Assembly (NCBI RefSeq): GCF_014117325.1
Contig: NZ_CP059732.1
Span: 6,461,001-6,525,000 of the forward strand
Direction of reading: 5' to 3'
Length of the DNA stretch: 64,000 bases
Source of the DNA: Spirosoma foliorum
GTDB taxonomy: Bacteria; Bacteroidota; Bacteroidia; Cytophagales; Spirosomataceae
The translations under genes were made by a program, and so were the position numbers. Below, piece by piece: positions 33,121 to 41,804 of this stretch. Each line of letters opens with the position of its first letter. The first letter of the stretch is position 1. A model generated the notes under the pieces. The model was not told the origin of the DNA, did no database searches, and was given only the letters and a program-made list of their open reading frames with translations.

Positions 33121-34578
33121 ATGAATAGTCAGGGCTATAGATTCGAAATACCAGACGATAACCCAATCATAATTAAGGTTGTCGGCGTGGGCGGCATGGG
33201 AGGGAATGCCGTTAAACACATGGACAAACTGAAGATGAGAGATGTCAGTTTTGCCGTGTGTAACACAGACCGTCAAGCTCTTATGAGTAACCCTGTGCAA
33301 ACTAAATTGCAATTGGGCGACGGATTGGGGGCAGGTACCGAAGCCAAAGCCGGTGAAGATGCCGCCCGTGCCAGTATCGATGAGATTCGAAACCTCCTGG
33401 CTCCACCAACAAAAATGGTCTTCATCACGGCCGGTATGGGTGGTGGTACCGGTACAGGTGCAGCACCCGTAGTGGCCGAAGTAGCGCGTGAAATGGGCCT
33501 ACTGACCGTAGCCGTTGTAACAGCTCCTTACTGGTATGAAGGTACAGATAAGAAAGAACAGGCTCGGGAAGGGATTGAAAAGCTAAAGAAAAGCTGCGAT
33601 ACCGTACTCGTTGTACTGAACGATAAGCTAGCTGAATTGTACAGTGAATTGACATGGACCGAAGCGTACGCCCATGCCGATGACGTACTGGCCAACGCGG
33701 TGAAAAGTATTGCTGAAATCATTACAACCCAGGGTGACATCAACGCTGACTTTGCCGACGTAAAGAAAGTGCTTGAAGGCGCTGGGCAATCGGTGATGGG
33801 ATCGGCAGAGATTGGTGGCGAAGAGCGTGCGCTTAAAGCCATCGAAGCAGCTCTGAACTCTCCTTTGCTGAATGATCACGACATTCGGGGAGCCAAGCGG
33901 ATTCTGTTGACTATTTCGTCGAGTACGCAGCATGCCATGAAGCTGAAAGAGCAAATGGCGATTTCGGAACACGTTGCCAAGAAAATTCAGAGTGAGGCCA
34001 AGATGTTTAAGTTCGGGGCTATCACGGATGACAATCTTGGTGAAAATCTTCGGGTCACGATTATTGCTGCTGGTTTCGATGGTACGTCTACCTTAATGGA
34101 TCAGCTGAAGAATCCTGTTGAAACAGACACTGAGCCGGTGGAAGACGACGCCACTGAATCCGACGTCGATACACCACAGGGCGGTCTGGACGAAGATGAA
34201 AAGCCAGAAGACTTGGTGCTGGTAGACGCCGATGGCAACGAAACAGATTCGGAGCCTGTTGGTGTAATTGTTAAGCCCGACGATAAACAAACTCCAACTG
34301 GTGGCTATACAGGGGGGTCATCTATCGTTCGTCCTGAGCCTCCCGTTTATACAGGGCCATTCAAAGACGATGATCAGGATGTTGATGTACTGGAATTAGA
34401 CGAACAGGAGCGGCCTAACGATGCTGAGTTGATTCGGAAAACGGTAGACACGTTTGTAAAAGGTCAATACCTGGCGGCTGACCTCGACCGTCCAACGTTC
34501 GAGCGCAATAAGACTGTACTCTATTCGCTGCCCTTATTGGCAGAACAAGAGTTCGTACGGTCGAAATTAAATGATTAA
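33121..34578 (+). CDS. ftsZ: Cell division GTPase FtsZ
   Basis: 485 residues. The GTPase core has [10 protein letters not shown], the tubulin signature [16 protein letters not shown] at about residue 102, and the catalytic T7-type segment near NADFADVKK. After about residue 325 there is a long acidic, Pro/Thr/Asp-rich linker. The expected C-terminal peptide that binds FtsA seems to be DLDRPTFER, and it is not terminal: 23 more residues (ending EFVRSKLND) follow. The gene closes the dcw cluster and is followed by a strong terminator. Confidence 0.98.
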   Translation: MNSQGYRFEIPDDNPIIIKVVGVGGMGGNAVKHMDKLKMRDVSFAVCNTDRQALMSNPVQTKLQLGDGLGAGTEAKAGEDAARASIDEIRNLLAPPTKMVFITAGMGGGTGTGAAPVVAEVAREMGLLTVAVVTAPYWYEGTDKKEQAREGIEKLKKSCDTVLVVLNDKLAELYSELTWTEAYAHADDVLANAVKSIAEIITTQGDINADFADVKKVLEGAGQSVMGSAEIGGEERALKAIEAALNSPLLNDHDIRGAKRILLTISSSTQHAMKLKEQMAISEHVAKKIQSEAKMFKFGAITDDNLGENLRVTIIAAGFDGTSTLMDQLKNPVETDTEPVEDDATESDVDTPQGGLDEDEKPEDLVLVDADGNETDSEPVGVIVKPDDKQTPTGGYTGGSSIVRPEPPVYTGPFKDDDQDVDVLELDEQERPNDAELIRKTVDTFVKGQYLAADLDRPTFERNKTVLYSLPLLAEQEFVRSKLND

Positions 34579-34604
34579 TCGATCCCTAATTAGGGTCTAT
34601 TTCT

Positions 34605-34636
34605 GGCAGAGACTTTCCTAAGTCTCTGCCTTTTTT
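34605..34636 (+). terminator. Intrinsic terminator after ftsZ
   Basis: GGCAGAGACTT (34605-34615) pairs with AAGTCTCTGCC (34620-34630) with a 4-nt loop and is followed by TTTTTTG. It is a textbook hairpin plus U run, ending the dcw transcript. Confidence 0.92.
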
Positions 34637-34643
34637 GTTACGA

Positions 34644-35348
34644 ATGGAACTGACGTATACGGCTGTAAAAAACGCATTACTCGCCTTAGCCCAACCCGAA
34701 CGAGCTGTTCTGGTCGCTCGTTTTTTCAAAACGGCACCGGGTCAGTATGGTGCAGGGGATCTGTTTCTGGGCCTTTCAATGCCCCAACAGCACGTTGTAG
34801 CTAAAGAATATAGAAATCTGCCCCTGAATGAAACCGAACTACTTGTACGCGACCCGTATCATGAATGTCGCATGGTTGGCTTATTGATTTGGGTTAATCA
34901 GACAAAAAAGGCGTCTTCCGCTCAGCGATCAGCAATTTTAGACCATTATCTGGCCAATCGACAGTATATCAATAACTGGGATTTGGTCGATGTTACCTGC
35001 CCCCACATTGTTGGTCGAGCAGTCATTCAGGGAGACCGCTCAATTCTTTACGACCTCGCGAATCAAAATCACCTCTGGAGCCAACGTATTGCCATCGTTT
35101 CTACATTCGCCCTAATCCGATTAGGCCAGTTTGGCGACACCTTCGCCATTGCGGAACTGTTGTTACCTCACAAACACGATTTGATTCATAAAGCAGTAGG
35201 TTGGATGCTTCGCGAAGTGGGCAAACGAAACGTAGATGCCCTGGAAGAGTTTCTGCACGATCACGTTCAGCAAATGCCTCGAACAGCGCTCCGATATGCT
35301 ATCGAACGATTCGAACCCGCTCGTAGACGCTATTATCTGGATTTATAA
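34644..35348 (+). CDS. DNA alkylation repair (AlkD-like) HEAT-repeat protein
   Basis: 234 residues from ATG 34644. All-helical with HEAT-like repeats; the landmarks are FFKTAPGQYGAGDLFLGLSMP, LLIWVNQTKK, NNWDLVDVTCPHIVGR, LWSQRIAIVSTFALIRLG and IHKAVGWMLREVGKR, all typical of the AlkD/AlkC superfamily. Members act as glycosylases for bulky alkylated bases. The WDLVD aspartate and the WMLREVG arginine fit the known active site. It starts right after the ftsZ terminator with no obvious partner gene. Confidence 0.9.
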   Translation: MELTYTAVKNALLALAQPERAVLVARFFKTAPGQYGAGDLFLGLSMPQQHVVAKEYRNLPLNETELLVRDPYHECRMVGLLIWVNQTKKASSAQRSAILDHYLANRQYINNWDLVDVTCPHIVGRAVIQGDRSILYDLANQNHLWSQRIAIVSTFALIRLGQFGDTFAIAELLLPHKHDLIHKAVGWMLREVGKRNVDALEEFLHDHVQQMPRTALRYAIERFEPARRRYYLDL

Positions 35349-35373
35349 CAACTCAGGTTGAATTAATTCTTAC

Positions 35374-36066
35374 TTACCAACTTCTAAGATAGGCCGGTAT
35401 TCTGGCTTTAAAGGCTTCCAGACTTGGCCCCTGGCGGTGAATGGTAACTTTGTGTTTCTCAAAACCGAGTATAGGATAAGAGCCTTTTTGTGCAGCCTGT
35501 TTAGTGGTTGTAAGAAACAGCTTAACACCACGCGACTTCGCAAAACGTAGCGCCTTATCGAAACTAACAATCGACCCGTCTGGATCTCCACTAACATTAC
35601 AACTAGTACCTAGAGGTGCATTGTAATTCCTGTCACCCCAGATTTTATCGGGTGGGTAGCCAGCAAAGGATTCTTCGATCTTTATCAATAGGTCAGAATA
35701 AGCACCGGCGAGTAACAATCCCTGGTGCGTCCCATTTTTTATTGTTTCAGACTGAAAGGCTTTATCTCTAAACGGAAGCCTGATAAAGGCTCCATTTAAG
35801 CGAGCATAATGTTTGGCACTTGTAAAGGCATCGGGCAAATAATCCTTTTGGGCCTGCGCAATAAAATTGTCCAGAGACCCAATAACAGTTCCATAGTTCT
35901 TGCCACCCAATCTCGACTTCAAACCATCTAATTGGGCTACACCTTTGCTCGTAGGGGCAGCTAAGAGTGCGAATACGGTAGGAAGTTGAACGAGAATAGG
36001 ACTCTGATGAATTTCCGATATAGCTAGCGCTGTAGCGGCCTTATCGTTGATTGGTAGAATAGTCAT
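35374..36066 (-). CDS. Divergent YrdC/Sua5-domain protein
   Basis: The start is placed at ATG 36066 (MTILPINDKAATAL); 21 upstream residues can be read but carry no family signal. 230 residues. Similarity to the YrdC fold is seen in LPTVFALLAAPTSKGVAQLDGLKSR and in LGTSCNVSGDPDGS, which parallels the TSAN-x-SG motif of threonylcarbamoyl-AMP synthases. The usual KxR pair reads KSR here with a longer loop, so it may not make threonylcarbamoyl-AMP; some YrdC paralogues have other roles. It is convergent with the alkylation-repair gene (25-bp gap). Confidence 0.65.
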   Translation of the reverse strand: MTILPINDKAATALAISEIHQSPILVQLPTVFALLAAPTSKGVAQLDGLKSRLGGKNYGTVIGSLDNFIAQAQKDYLPDAFTSAKHYARLNGAFIRLPFRDKAFQSETIKNGTHQGLLLAGAYSDLLIKIEESFAGYPPDKIWGDRNYNAPLGTSCNVSGDPDGSIVSFDKALRFAKSRGVKLFLTTTKQAAQKGSYPILGFEKHKVTIHRQGPSLEAFKARIPAYLRSW

Positions 36067-36430
36067 CGTTTTACAGGTGAGAGAAGGTTTTACAACATCC
36101 ATTAGGGTCGAGCAGTGTTTGCTACACATCTGCCCTTTTGTTGAATCAAAATTACACTACCTAAACCCGCCTGAGTCGAAGACTATATAGTAGGCGTGTT
36201 TCACTTTGAACGTGGTGGAAATACACTTATAAACGGCGGATTTATAAAGATTTCTACTTAGAACATCGCTCAATATACCCCTACCCATACCCTATCATTA
36301 ACGTTGCTGATTACCAGTTAATTAATTCATAGTTTGTTCATTTAGTGATTCTCAAATTTTTGAAAAGTAATAAGTATATTACTACACGTTTCACTTGATT
36401 GTCAGGCAATACCTAAACTTCCTCGCACCT
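36067..36430. other. Gene-free divergent intergenic region
   Basis: About 360 bp between the YrdC-domain gene and the DUF418 pair. AT-rich, no long repeat. It should hold promoters for both directions, but no TTG/TAnnTTTG pair with good spacing was found. No RNA gene is recognised. Confidence 0.4.
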
Positions 36431-37842
36431 ATGATTCCACACACTCTTTCTTCCACTGATCCGGCCAATGTTGGATTAACGACCCATCTGCAACCAGTTG
36501 CCCAGACTGTCCGTATTCCTACGGTTGATATTCTCCGTGGCGTAGCCTTACTGGGCATCCTCTTGGTATCTATTCCAGGCTTTGGACTAACCGAAGCCAG
36601 TGTTCAGGAGCTAATACGTGGGCCACACGGCGGCAATTACTGGTTGAAGACCCTTATTACGTTCTGTTCGAAAATAAAATGCGAGCGCTCTTCTCCATGC
36701 TGTTCGGTGCGGGAATCATTCTGTTTCTAGCCAGAAATAGGGCCACTTCAGGCATGGCAGCACCAGAGCTATTTATTCGACGTCAACTTTGGCTGGCTGT
36801 ATTTGGATTAGTCAATGCGCTTGGTCTGCTGTGGCATAACGACATCCTATTTAGCTATGGCATTGTGGGCATTTTTCTGTTCCCCTTCAAGCGCCTTTCC
36901 CCAAAAACAATATTGCTGTGTGCAGTTGTCGCGGGTCTTATTTACAGTGGAAAGAATTACTGGAATTTCGCCGAACAGAAGCAGAAATATGAAAAGTATC
37001 AGCAAGTGGTTGCGGTTGAAAAAAAGGTTAAAGCAGCCAAGCCTGCGGCCAAAAAAGTAAAACTGACCGACGAACAAAAAGAGGATAAGGAGACCTGGGA
37101 AGGTATCGTCAAGAGCAAAAAGTACGACAAAAAAGCCGACAAGGTGAATGTCCTGGCTATGCGTTCCGACTATAGTACGGTCTGGAATCATCAATTGCCC
37201 AAAGCGCAACAAATGGAAGCCCCTTTCTTCTACCGATTTGGACTTTGGGATATTGCGTCAATGATGTTGCTGGGCATGGCCTTATTTAAATGGGGCTTTT
37301 TTTCAAATCAGCTCACGACCGGACAATACACCTTGTTAGCAATTGGAGGTTTGCTTATTGGTCAAACGATAGCCTGGCTTTCGCTTCCTTCTCACGAACT
37401 GGCCATAACCGACTACAGCAAATTTATTAGCACCAGTATAGTACCGCTTAGCGATCTGCTGATGCCGTTTGAACGAGCCTTCTCGGGTATTGGCTGGGCT
37501 AGCCTGGTTTTACTGCTGTATCGATCAGGAGTAGCGCAGTGGCTTTGGAAATCGTTGGCGGCAGTGGGGCAAATGGCCTTCACCAACTACCTCATGCAGT
37601 CGGTGTTGTGTACGCTATTTTTTTACGGCTATGGCCTCGGCTATTACGGCGATCTGAAGTTCTATCAGCTCTACTTTGTCGTCGCCGAAGTTTGGTTGAT
37701 CCAACTGGTCTTCAGTACAGTCTGGTTGCATTTCTTTCGATTCGGCCCATTGGAATGGCTCTGGCGTTCACTGACTTATGGTGAGCAGCAACCCATGCGA
37801 TTAACGCAACCATCTCCAGCCCCAACGCCTGTTTTGCTTTGA
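36431..37842 (+). pseudogene. DUF418 membrane protein, copy 1, interrupted by a -1 frameshift
   Basis: The N-terminal part reads from ATG 36431 (conserved TVDILRGVALLGILLVSIPGFG) to a false C-terminus at 36730; the rest (RALFSMLFGAGIILF onward to 37842) continues in another frame. Upstream of MRALF that frame reads YVLFENKM, as expected in DUF418, so the switch is between about 36640 and 36660. One missing T in CTTATTACG would explain it (CTTATTTACG restores LIYVLFENK). It is otherwise intact, with about eight to ten membrane helices and a charged Lys-rich cytoplasmic loop. Either a recent pseudogene or a sequencing error. The paralogue at 37870 is intact. DUF418 function is unknown. Confidence 0.85.
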
Positions 37843-37869
37843 TACATAACCTTCCACCCAAACTAAGTC

Positions 37870-39276
37870 ATGGAAACAAATCCAATCTCACTCATACCTG
37901 CCGACACTACGGCCCCAATCTACGCTGATACTGTACTGTCGGAACGCAATCAGGAAATAAACGAACGAGCTCCACAACCCGTAGCAAAAGCCGATCGTAT
38001 TCAAACGATCGATCTGATTCGGGGATTTGCCTTATTAGGAATCCTGATGATGAACATCCCAGGCTTCGGCTTTTTATGGACCACCCTCAGAACAGTACTC
38101 AGCAAACCAGAAGGCCCCGATTTTTACGCCTTTACCATTGTAGGTGTTGCCTTTGAAGGCACTATGCGGGGTTTATTTTCGATGCTGTTCGGCGCGGGCA
38201 TGGTCTTGTTCACTCAAAATAAGCAAGAATCAGAAAATGGTCCTACAGTAGCGGAATACTACTATCGTCGTTTGTTATGGTTGGTTTTATTCGGTGTTTT
38301 TAACGCCTATATCTTACTCTGGTTTGGCGACATTCTGTTCTTCTACGGACTGTGTGGCATGCTACTCTATCCCTTCCGCCGAACAAAAGCAGCGTGGTTA
38401 ATTGGCTTGGCTATTGCCTGTCTGGGTATAAACACGATCCGCACTGAACTATGGTATAGCGAGTTACGCTCAAATCGGTCGGGTTACCTGGAAGCGGTGG
38501 CTTTAGAGAAAGTCCATAAAAAGCCAACAGAGAAACAGAAAGAAGCAAAGGCCGCCTGGGAAAAATTCGAGAAGAATACGAAACGCGATCCTAAAAAAGA
38601 GGCTAAAGAGCTAAAAGCAATGCGGGGTGATTATGGCACTGTCTTCGCCCATTTACTTCCTCGCAACAGTGACGACGAGATATATGGCACCTACTTCGGA
38701 GGCTGGGATATGCTGTTGATGATGTTTGTCGGTATGGCTCTGTTGCAATGGGGATTTTTCGCGAATAAGCTCCCTACATCGACCTATCTCTTAACGCTCC
38801 TGATTGGCTATGGTATAGGATTGCCGATAAGCTGGTTCTATGTAAAATCGGAAGTAACATGGCTGGTCCATCCTACTCAGGTAGTTGACAACTTCCGAAC
38901 AATACCTTTTCAGGTTTACGACGTTCGCAGAATCCTGCTGGCGCTTGGCCACGCTAGTTTGTTGATACTGATTTACCGATCGAATGTGGTGCCCTGGCTA
39001 ATGAAATCCCTGACGGCCGTGGGGCAAATGGCTTTTACCAATTACCTCATGCAATCCATTATCTGCACCCTTTTCTTTTATGGATACGGCCTGGGGTATT
39101 ACGGAAAACTCGCTTATCACCAGTTGTATTATGTCGTGGCTTGTGTCTGGCTATTTCAGTTGATTATCTCCCCTATCTGGCTGAATTATTTCCGATTTGG
39201 GCCATTTGAGTGGGTATGGCGTAGTTTGACATACTGGAAAGCGCAGCCTATGCGCCGGACGCTGACAACTGATTAA
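37870..39276 (+). CDS. DUF418 membrane protein, copy 2
   Basis: 468 residues, intact. The motif IQTIDLIRGFALLGILMMNIPGFGF begins the domain; FEGTMRGLFSMLFGAGMVLF and the C-terminal AVGQMAFTNYLMQSIICTLFFYGYGLGYYG are diagnostic for DUF418. A Lys/Glu-rich loop (KKPTEKQKEAKAAWEKFEKN) separates the two membrane halves. It is a tandem duplicate of copy 1, 27 bp downstream, with the C-terminal membrane block best conserved. The family is uncharacterised and may be related to acyltransferase-3-like membrane proteins (HGSNAT-like). Confidence 0.9.
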   Translation: METNPISLIPADTTAPIYADTVLSERNQEINERAPQPVAKADRIQTIDLIRGFALLGILMMNIPGFGFLWTTLRTVLSKPEGPDFYAFTIVGVAFEGTMRGLFSMLFGAGMVLFTQNKQESENGPTVAEYYYRRLLWLVLFGVFNAYILLWFGDILFFYGLCGMLLYPFRRTKAAWLIGLAIACLGINTIRTELWYSELRSNRSGYLEAVALEKVHKKPTEKQKEAKAAWEKFEKNTKRDPKKEAKELKAMRGDYGTVFAHLLPRNSDDEIYGTYFGGWDMLLMMFVGMALLQWGFFANKLPTSTYLLTLLIGYGIGLPISWFYVKSEVTWLVHPTQVVDNFRTIPFQVYDVRRILLALGHASLLILIYRSNVVPWLMKSLTAVGQMAFTNYLMQSIICTLFFYGYGLGYYGKLAYHQLYYVVACVWLFQLIISPIWLNYFRFGPFEWVWRSLTYWKAQPMRRTLTTD

Positions 39277-39304
39277 TTACCTCTTCGCTAAAGGTATAAA
39301 AACA

Positions 39305-39340
39305 AACAGGCTCCAATGTGGCAATACATTGGAGCCTGTT
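39305..39340. terminator. Bidirectional hairpin between DUF418 and ffh
   Basis: AACAGGCTCCAATGT (39305-39319) pairs with ACATTGGAGCCTGTT (39326-39340) with a 6-nt loop between convergent genes. The A-rich left flank serves the minus strand. Confidence 0.8.
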
Positions 39341-39365
39341 CTATATGCACTGGATGCTCGGTTTA

Positions 39366-40685
39366 CTAGCGCATCATTTTGTTCATTTTACCGGATGCCT
39401 GCATGGTGTTCATTTTCTTCATCATCTTCCGCATCTCGTCAAACTGTTTCAGCAGGTTATTCACTTGCTGAATGTTGGTACCACTACCCGCTGCGATACG
39501 TTTTTTACGGCTCCCGTCGATGATATCAGGGCGGCTACGCTCCTTGGGTGTCATCGAACTGATAATGGCTTCAATGGGCTTAAACGAATCGTTATCGATA
39601 TCTAAGTCCTTGATCATTTTGCCCATACCTGGAATCATACCGAGCAGATCTTTAACGTTACCCATCTTTTTGATCTGCTGCAACTGCGATAGGAAGTCGT
39701 CGAAGTCGAACTGATTCTTCCGCATCTTGGCGTTGATGCGCTTAGCTTCGTCTTCGTCAAACGCCTGCTGCGCCCGCTCTACCAGCGAAATTACGTCACC
39801 CATTCCCAGAATCCGACTAGCCATCCGATCTGGATAGAACACGTCGAGGGCTTCCATTTTCTCGCCCGTACTGATGAACTTGATGGGTTTGTTAACAACC
39901 GTTTTGATAGATAACGCGGCTCCACCTCGTGCGTCACCATCGAGCTTGGTTAACACAACGCCATCGAAATTAAGGCGTTCGTTAAACGTTCTCGCGGTAT
40001 TGACAGCATCCTGCCCCGTCATAGAGTCAACCACGAACAGAGTTTCGGTTGGGTTAATCGCGCGTTTAACGGCTTCGATTTCCTGCATCATCGCTTCATC
40101 GACAGCCAAACGGCCAGCCGTATCGATAATCACGATTTTCTTGCCCGTTTTGCGCGCCTGGTCGATCCCGTTCTTGGCAATACTAACCGCGTCTTTGTTT
40201 TCGGGTTCGGCATGTACGTCTACGCCAACCTGCTCGCCCAGCACTTTCAACTGGTCAATAGCCGCCGGGCGATAGATGTCTGCCGCAACAAGCAGCACAT
40301 TTCGTCCTTGCTTTTTCAGGTAGGCTGCCAACTTACCCGAAAAGGTTGTTTTACCAGACCCTTGCAACCCTGCGATCAGAATAACCGCCGGATCGCCTTT
40401 GATATTGATTCCCTGGGCTTCGCCACCCATCAAGTCCGTCAGTTCTTCCTGAACGATTTTGACGAATAATTGGCCCGGTTCAACAGAAATAAGCACCTTT
40501 CGGTCAAGCGCTTTGTCGCGAATGCGGTCGGTGATTTCTTTGGCAACTTTATAGTTTACGTCGGCATCGGTCAACGCGCGACGGACTTCTTTGATGGTTG
40601 CGGCAACGTTGATTTCGGTAATGCGGCCCTGCCCTTTAAGGGTTTTAATGGCCTTATTTAGCTTATCCTGAAGATTCTCGAACAT
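39366..40685 (-). CDS. ffh: Signal recognition particle GTPase
   Basis: 439 residues. An N domain helix bundle, then the G domain with G1 GLQGSGKTTFSGKLA (about residue 106), G3 DTAGRLAVDEAMM, and G4 TKLDGDARGGAALS. The C-terminal M domain is Met-rich (MGNVKDLLGMIPGMGKMIKDLD, RKKRIAAGSGTNIQQVNNLLKQF), which binds signal peptides and 4.5S RNA, and ends in a Met-rich tail. It targets membrane proteins to the translocon. The gene hicA ends 5 bp upstream of the ffh start, so the toxin operon may read into ffh. Confidence 0.98.
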   Translation of the reverse strand: MFENLQDKLNKAIKTLKGQGRITEINVAATIKEVRRALTDADVNYKVAKEITDRIRDKALDRKVLISVEPGQLFVKIVQEELTDLMGGEAQGINIKGDPAVILIAGLQGSGKTTFSGKLAAYLKKQGRNVLLVAADIYRPAAIDQLKVLGEQVGVDVHAEPENKDAVSIAKNGIDQARKTGKKIVIIDTAGRLAVDEAMMQEIEAVKRAINPTETLFVVDSMTGQDAVNTARTFNERLNFDGVVLTKLDGDARGGAALSIKTVVNKPIKFISTGEKMEALDVFYPDRMASRILGMGDVISLVERAQQAFDEDEAKRINAKMRKNQFDFDDFLSQLQQIKKMGNVKDLLGMIPGMGKMIKDLDIDNDSFKPIEAIISSMTPKERSRPDIIDGSRKKRIAAGSGTNIQQVNNLLKQFDEMRKMMKKMNTMQASGKMNKMMR

Positions 40686-40690
40686 GCGTT

Positions 40691-40894
40691 TTAGACTTCG
40701 TTCCGGTCAATACCGGCCTGTTTTAAAATGGTATAAAATGTACCTTTTGCCATATCCCGATTACCATGAATGGGTACAGGAATAGTGCGATTTAGTTCCT
40801 CGTTAAAGTATATGTGATGGCTGCCTTTGATACGCTGTAATTCCCAGCCACGTTCCTTCAACAAATTAATCAAGCGTTTCGGGGAGTAATCCAT
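40691..40894 (-). CDS. hicA: HicA-type mRNA interferase toxin
   Basis: 67 residues, dsRBD-like fold. Start MDYSPKRLINLLKERGWEL; the catalytic histidine lies in RIKGSHHIYF, and TIPVPIHGNRDMAKGTFYTILKQAGI is the family core. HicA cleaves mRNA when free of HicB. The gene follows hicB by 7 bp, in the order antitoxin first. Five bases after its stop, ffh begins, an unusual position for a toxin. Confidence 0.9.
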   Translation of the reverse strand: MDYSPKRLINLLKERGWELQRIKGSHHIYFNEELNRTIPVPIHGNRDMAKGTFYTILKQAGIDRNEV

Positions 40895-40901
40895 TAGAAA
40901 T

Positions 40902-41153
40902 TTAAGCAGCCTGATCGGTCAGAGGGGCTACTGGAAGATTGATCGAATACTCAAACGTTTCACTATCATCATCAATCGGTATTCCCTTTTCTGCATATAC
41001 TTCCAAACAGCCCTCTGCAGCTTCACGAGCCATTGCAATTGCTTCCTCAATAGTTTCTCCCCATGTTACACAGCCTGGAATCGATGGAACTATTGCGGTA
41101 TAAACACCTTCTGGCTCTTTGCGTAATAAAACTCGATATGTGGCTTGCTTCAT
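40902..41153 (-). CDS. hicB: HicB-type antitoxin
   Basis: 83 residues from ATG 41153 (MKQATYRVLLRKEPEGVYTA); an ATG at 41168 is an alternative. The partial RNase H fold is seen in YTAIVPSIPGCVTWGETIEEAIAMAREAAEGCLEVY. The C-terminus (FEYSINLPVAPLTDQAA) is short and shows no obvious helix-turn-helix or ribbon-helix-helix DNA-binding module, so autoregulation may be weak or indirect. It neutralises the downstream HicA. Confidence 0.88.
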   Translation of the reverse strand: MKQATYRVLLRKEPEGVYTAIVPSIPGCVTWGETIEEAIAMAREAAEGCLEVYAEKGIPIDDDSETFEYSINLPVAPLTDQAA

Positions 41154-41451
41154 AGCTTTATTGACCATCTTGTGGCAAAGATAACAGTTTCCAACGGTCA
41201 ATAATTGCCAAATAGTGAACAAGGTTGTGAAGGCTTATAAACACACTAAAAAAATACTGTTTTTTGGTGCCTACGCAAAACAATATTTTTTTGGCATTAT
41301 AGTTGATAAGGAATAGAAGGAAGCAAAACTTTTCACTTTAATTCAACTTTATGAGGCAATAGTACTATTCTATGGTTATATTAGCGATGAATGCATCCTC
41401 TTTGTAAGATTTGCTGAATGACCCGACAGTAATTCTAAAACCAACTACCTC
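41154..41451. other. Gene-free region between hicB and a small secreted protein gene
   Basis: A divergent region of about 300 bp. It contains two related T-runs, CTGTTTTTTGGTGC and ATATTTTTTTGGCAT (about 41260-41300), but no clear promoter pair. It probably holds the hicB operator, which I cannot identify by sequence. Confidence 0.4.
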
Positions 41452-41763
41452 ATGAGAACTATTTTGATGAAAAAAGCAGCAGGCTACGTAGCTACCGCTT
41501 CCTTAGTCGCCTGTCCATTTGTGGCATCAGTTACTGTCGCAATGCCTTCACAAGCTGCATTCACGACAACCTCAATCTTCAGCAAAGAACCTGTAAAGAC
41601 AACCAACGATCCGGTTTTGGCTCGCAATACAACCGCTAAACCAGAAACGCCAGCCACGACGGCACCAGCCAAAGAGCAGGATAAAAAAACGATTGGCCGA
41701 TGCTGGAAACGGTTAATGACGATGGTTCGGGAGGTGAGCCATGCTCATAAAGCCAAGAAATAA
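41452..41763 (+). CDS. Small secreted protein, unknown function
   Basis: 103 residues. The signal peptide is long and Ala/Val-rich, with cleavage probably after PSQA (about residue 34). A low-complexity Thr/Pro/Ala linker (about residues 45-75, TTAKPETPATTAPAKEQ) is followed by a basic C-terminal block KKTIGRCWKRLMTMVREVSHAHKAKK. The basic block with one Cys and His residues looks like the conserved functional part. No family recognised. It stands alone between divergent and convergent genes. Basic exported peptides may bind the envelope or nucleic acids, but there is no evidence for either. Confidence 0.6.
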   Translation: MRTILMKKAAGYVATASLVACPFVASVTVAMPSQAAFTTTSIFSKEPVKTTNDPVLARNTTAKPETPATTAPAKEQDKKTIGRCWKRLMTMVREVSHAHKAKK

Positions 41764-41804
41764 AGTTACTCTGTGATTTTCCTTCGTAGATTCAAACGGT
41801 AAAC

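Noticed and set aside
36640..36680. Programmed -1 frameshift in DUF418 copy 1
   Set aside because: No slippery heptamer of the X XXY YYZ type or downstream stimulatory hairpin was seen; a one-base deletion explains the data more simply.
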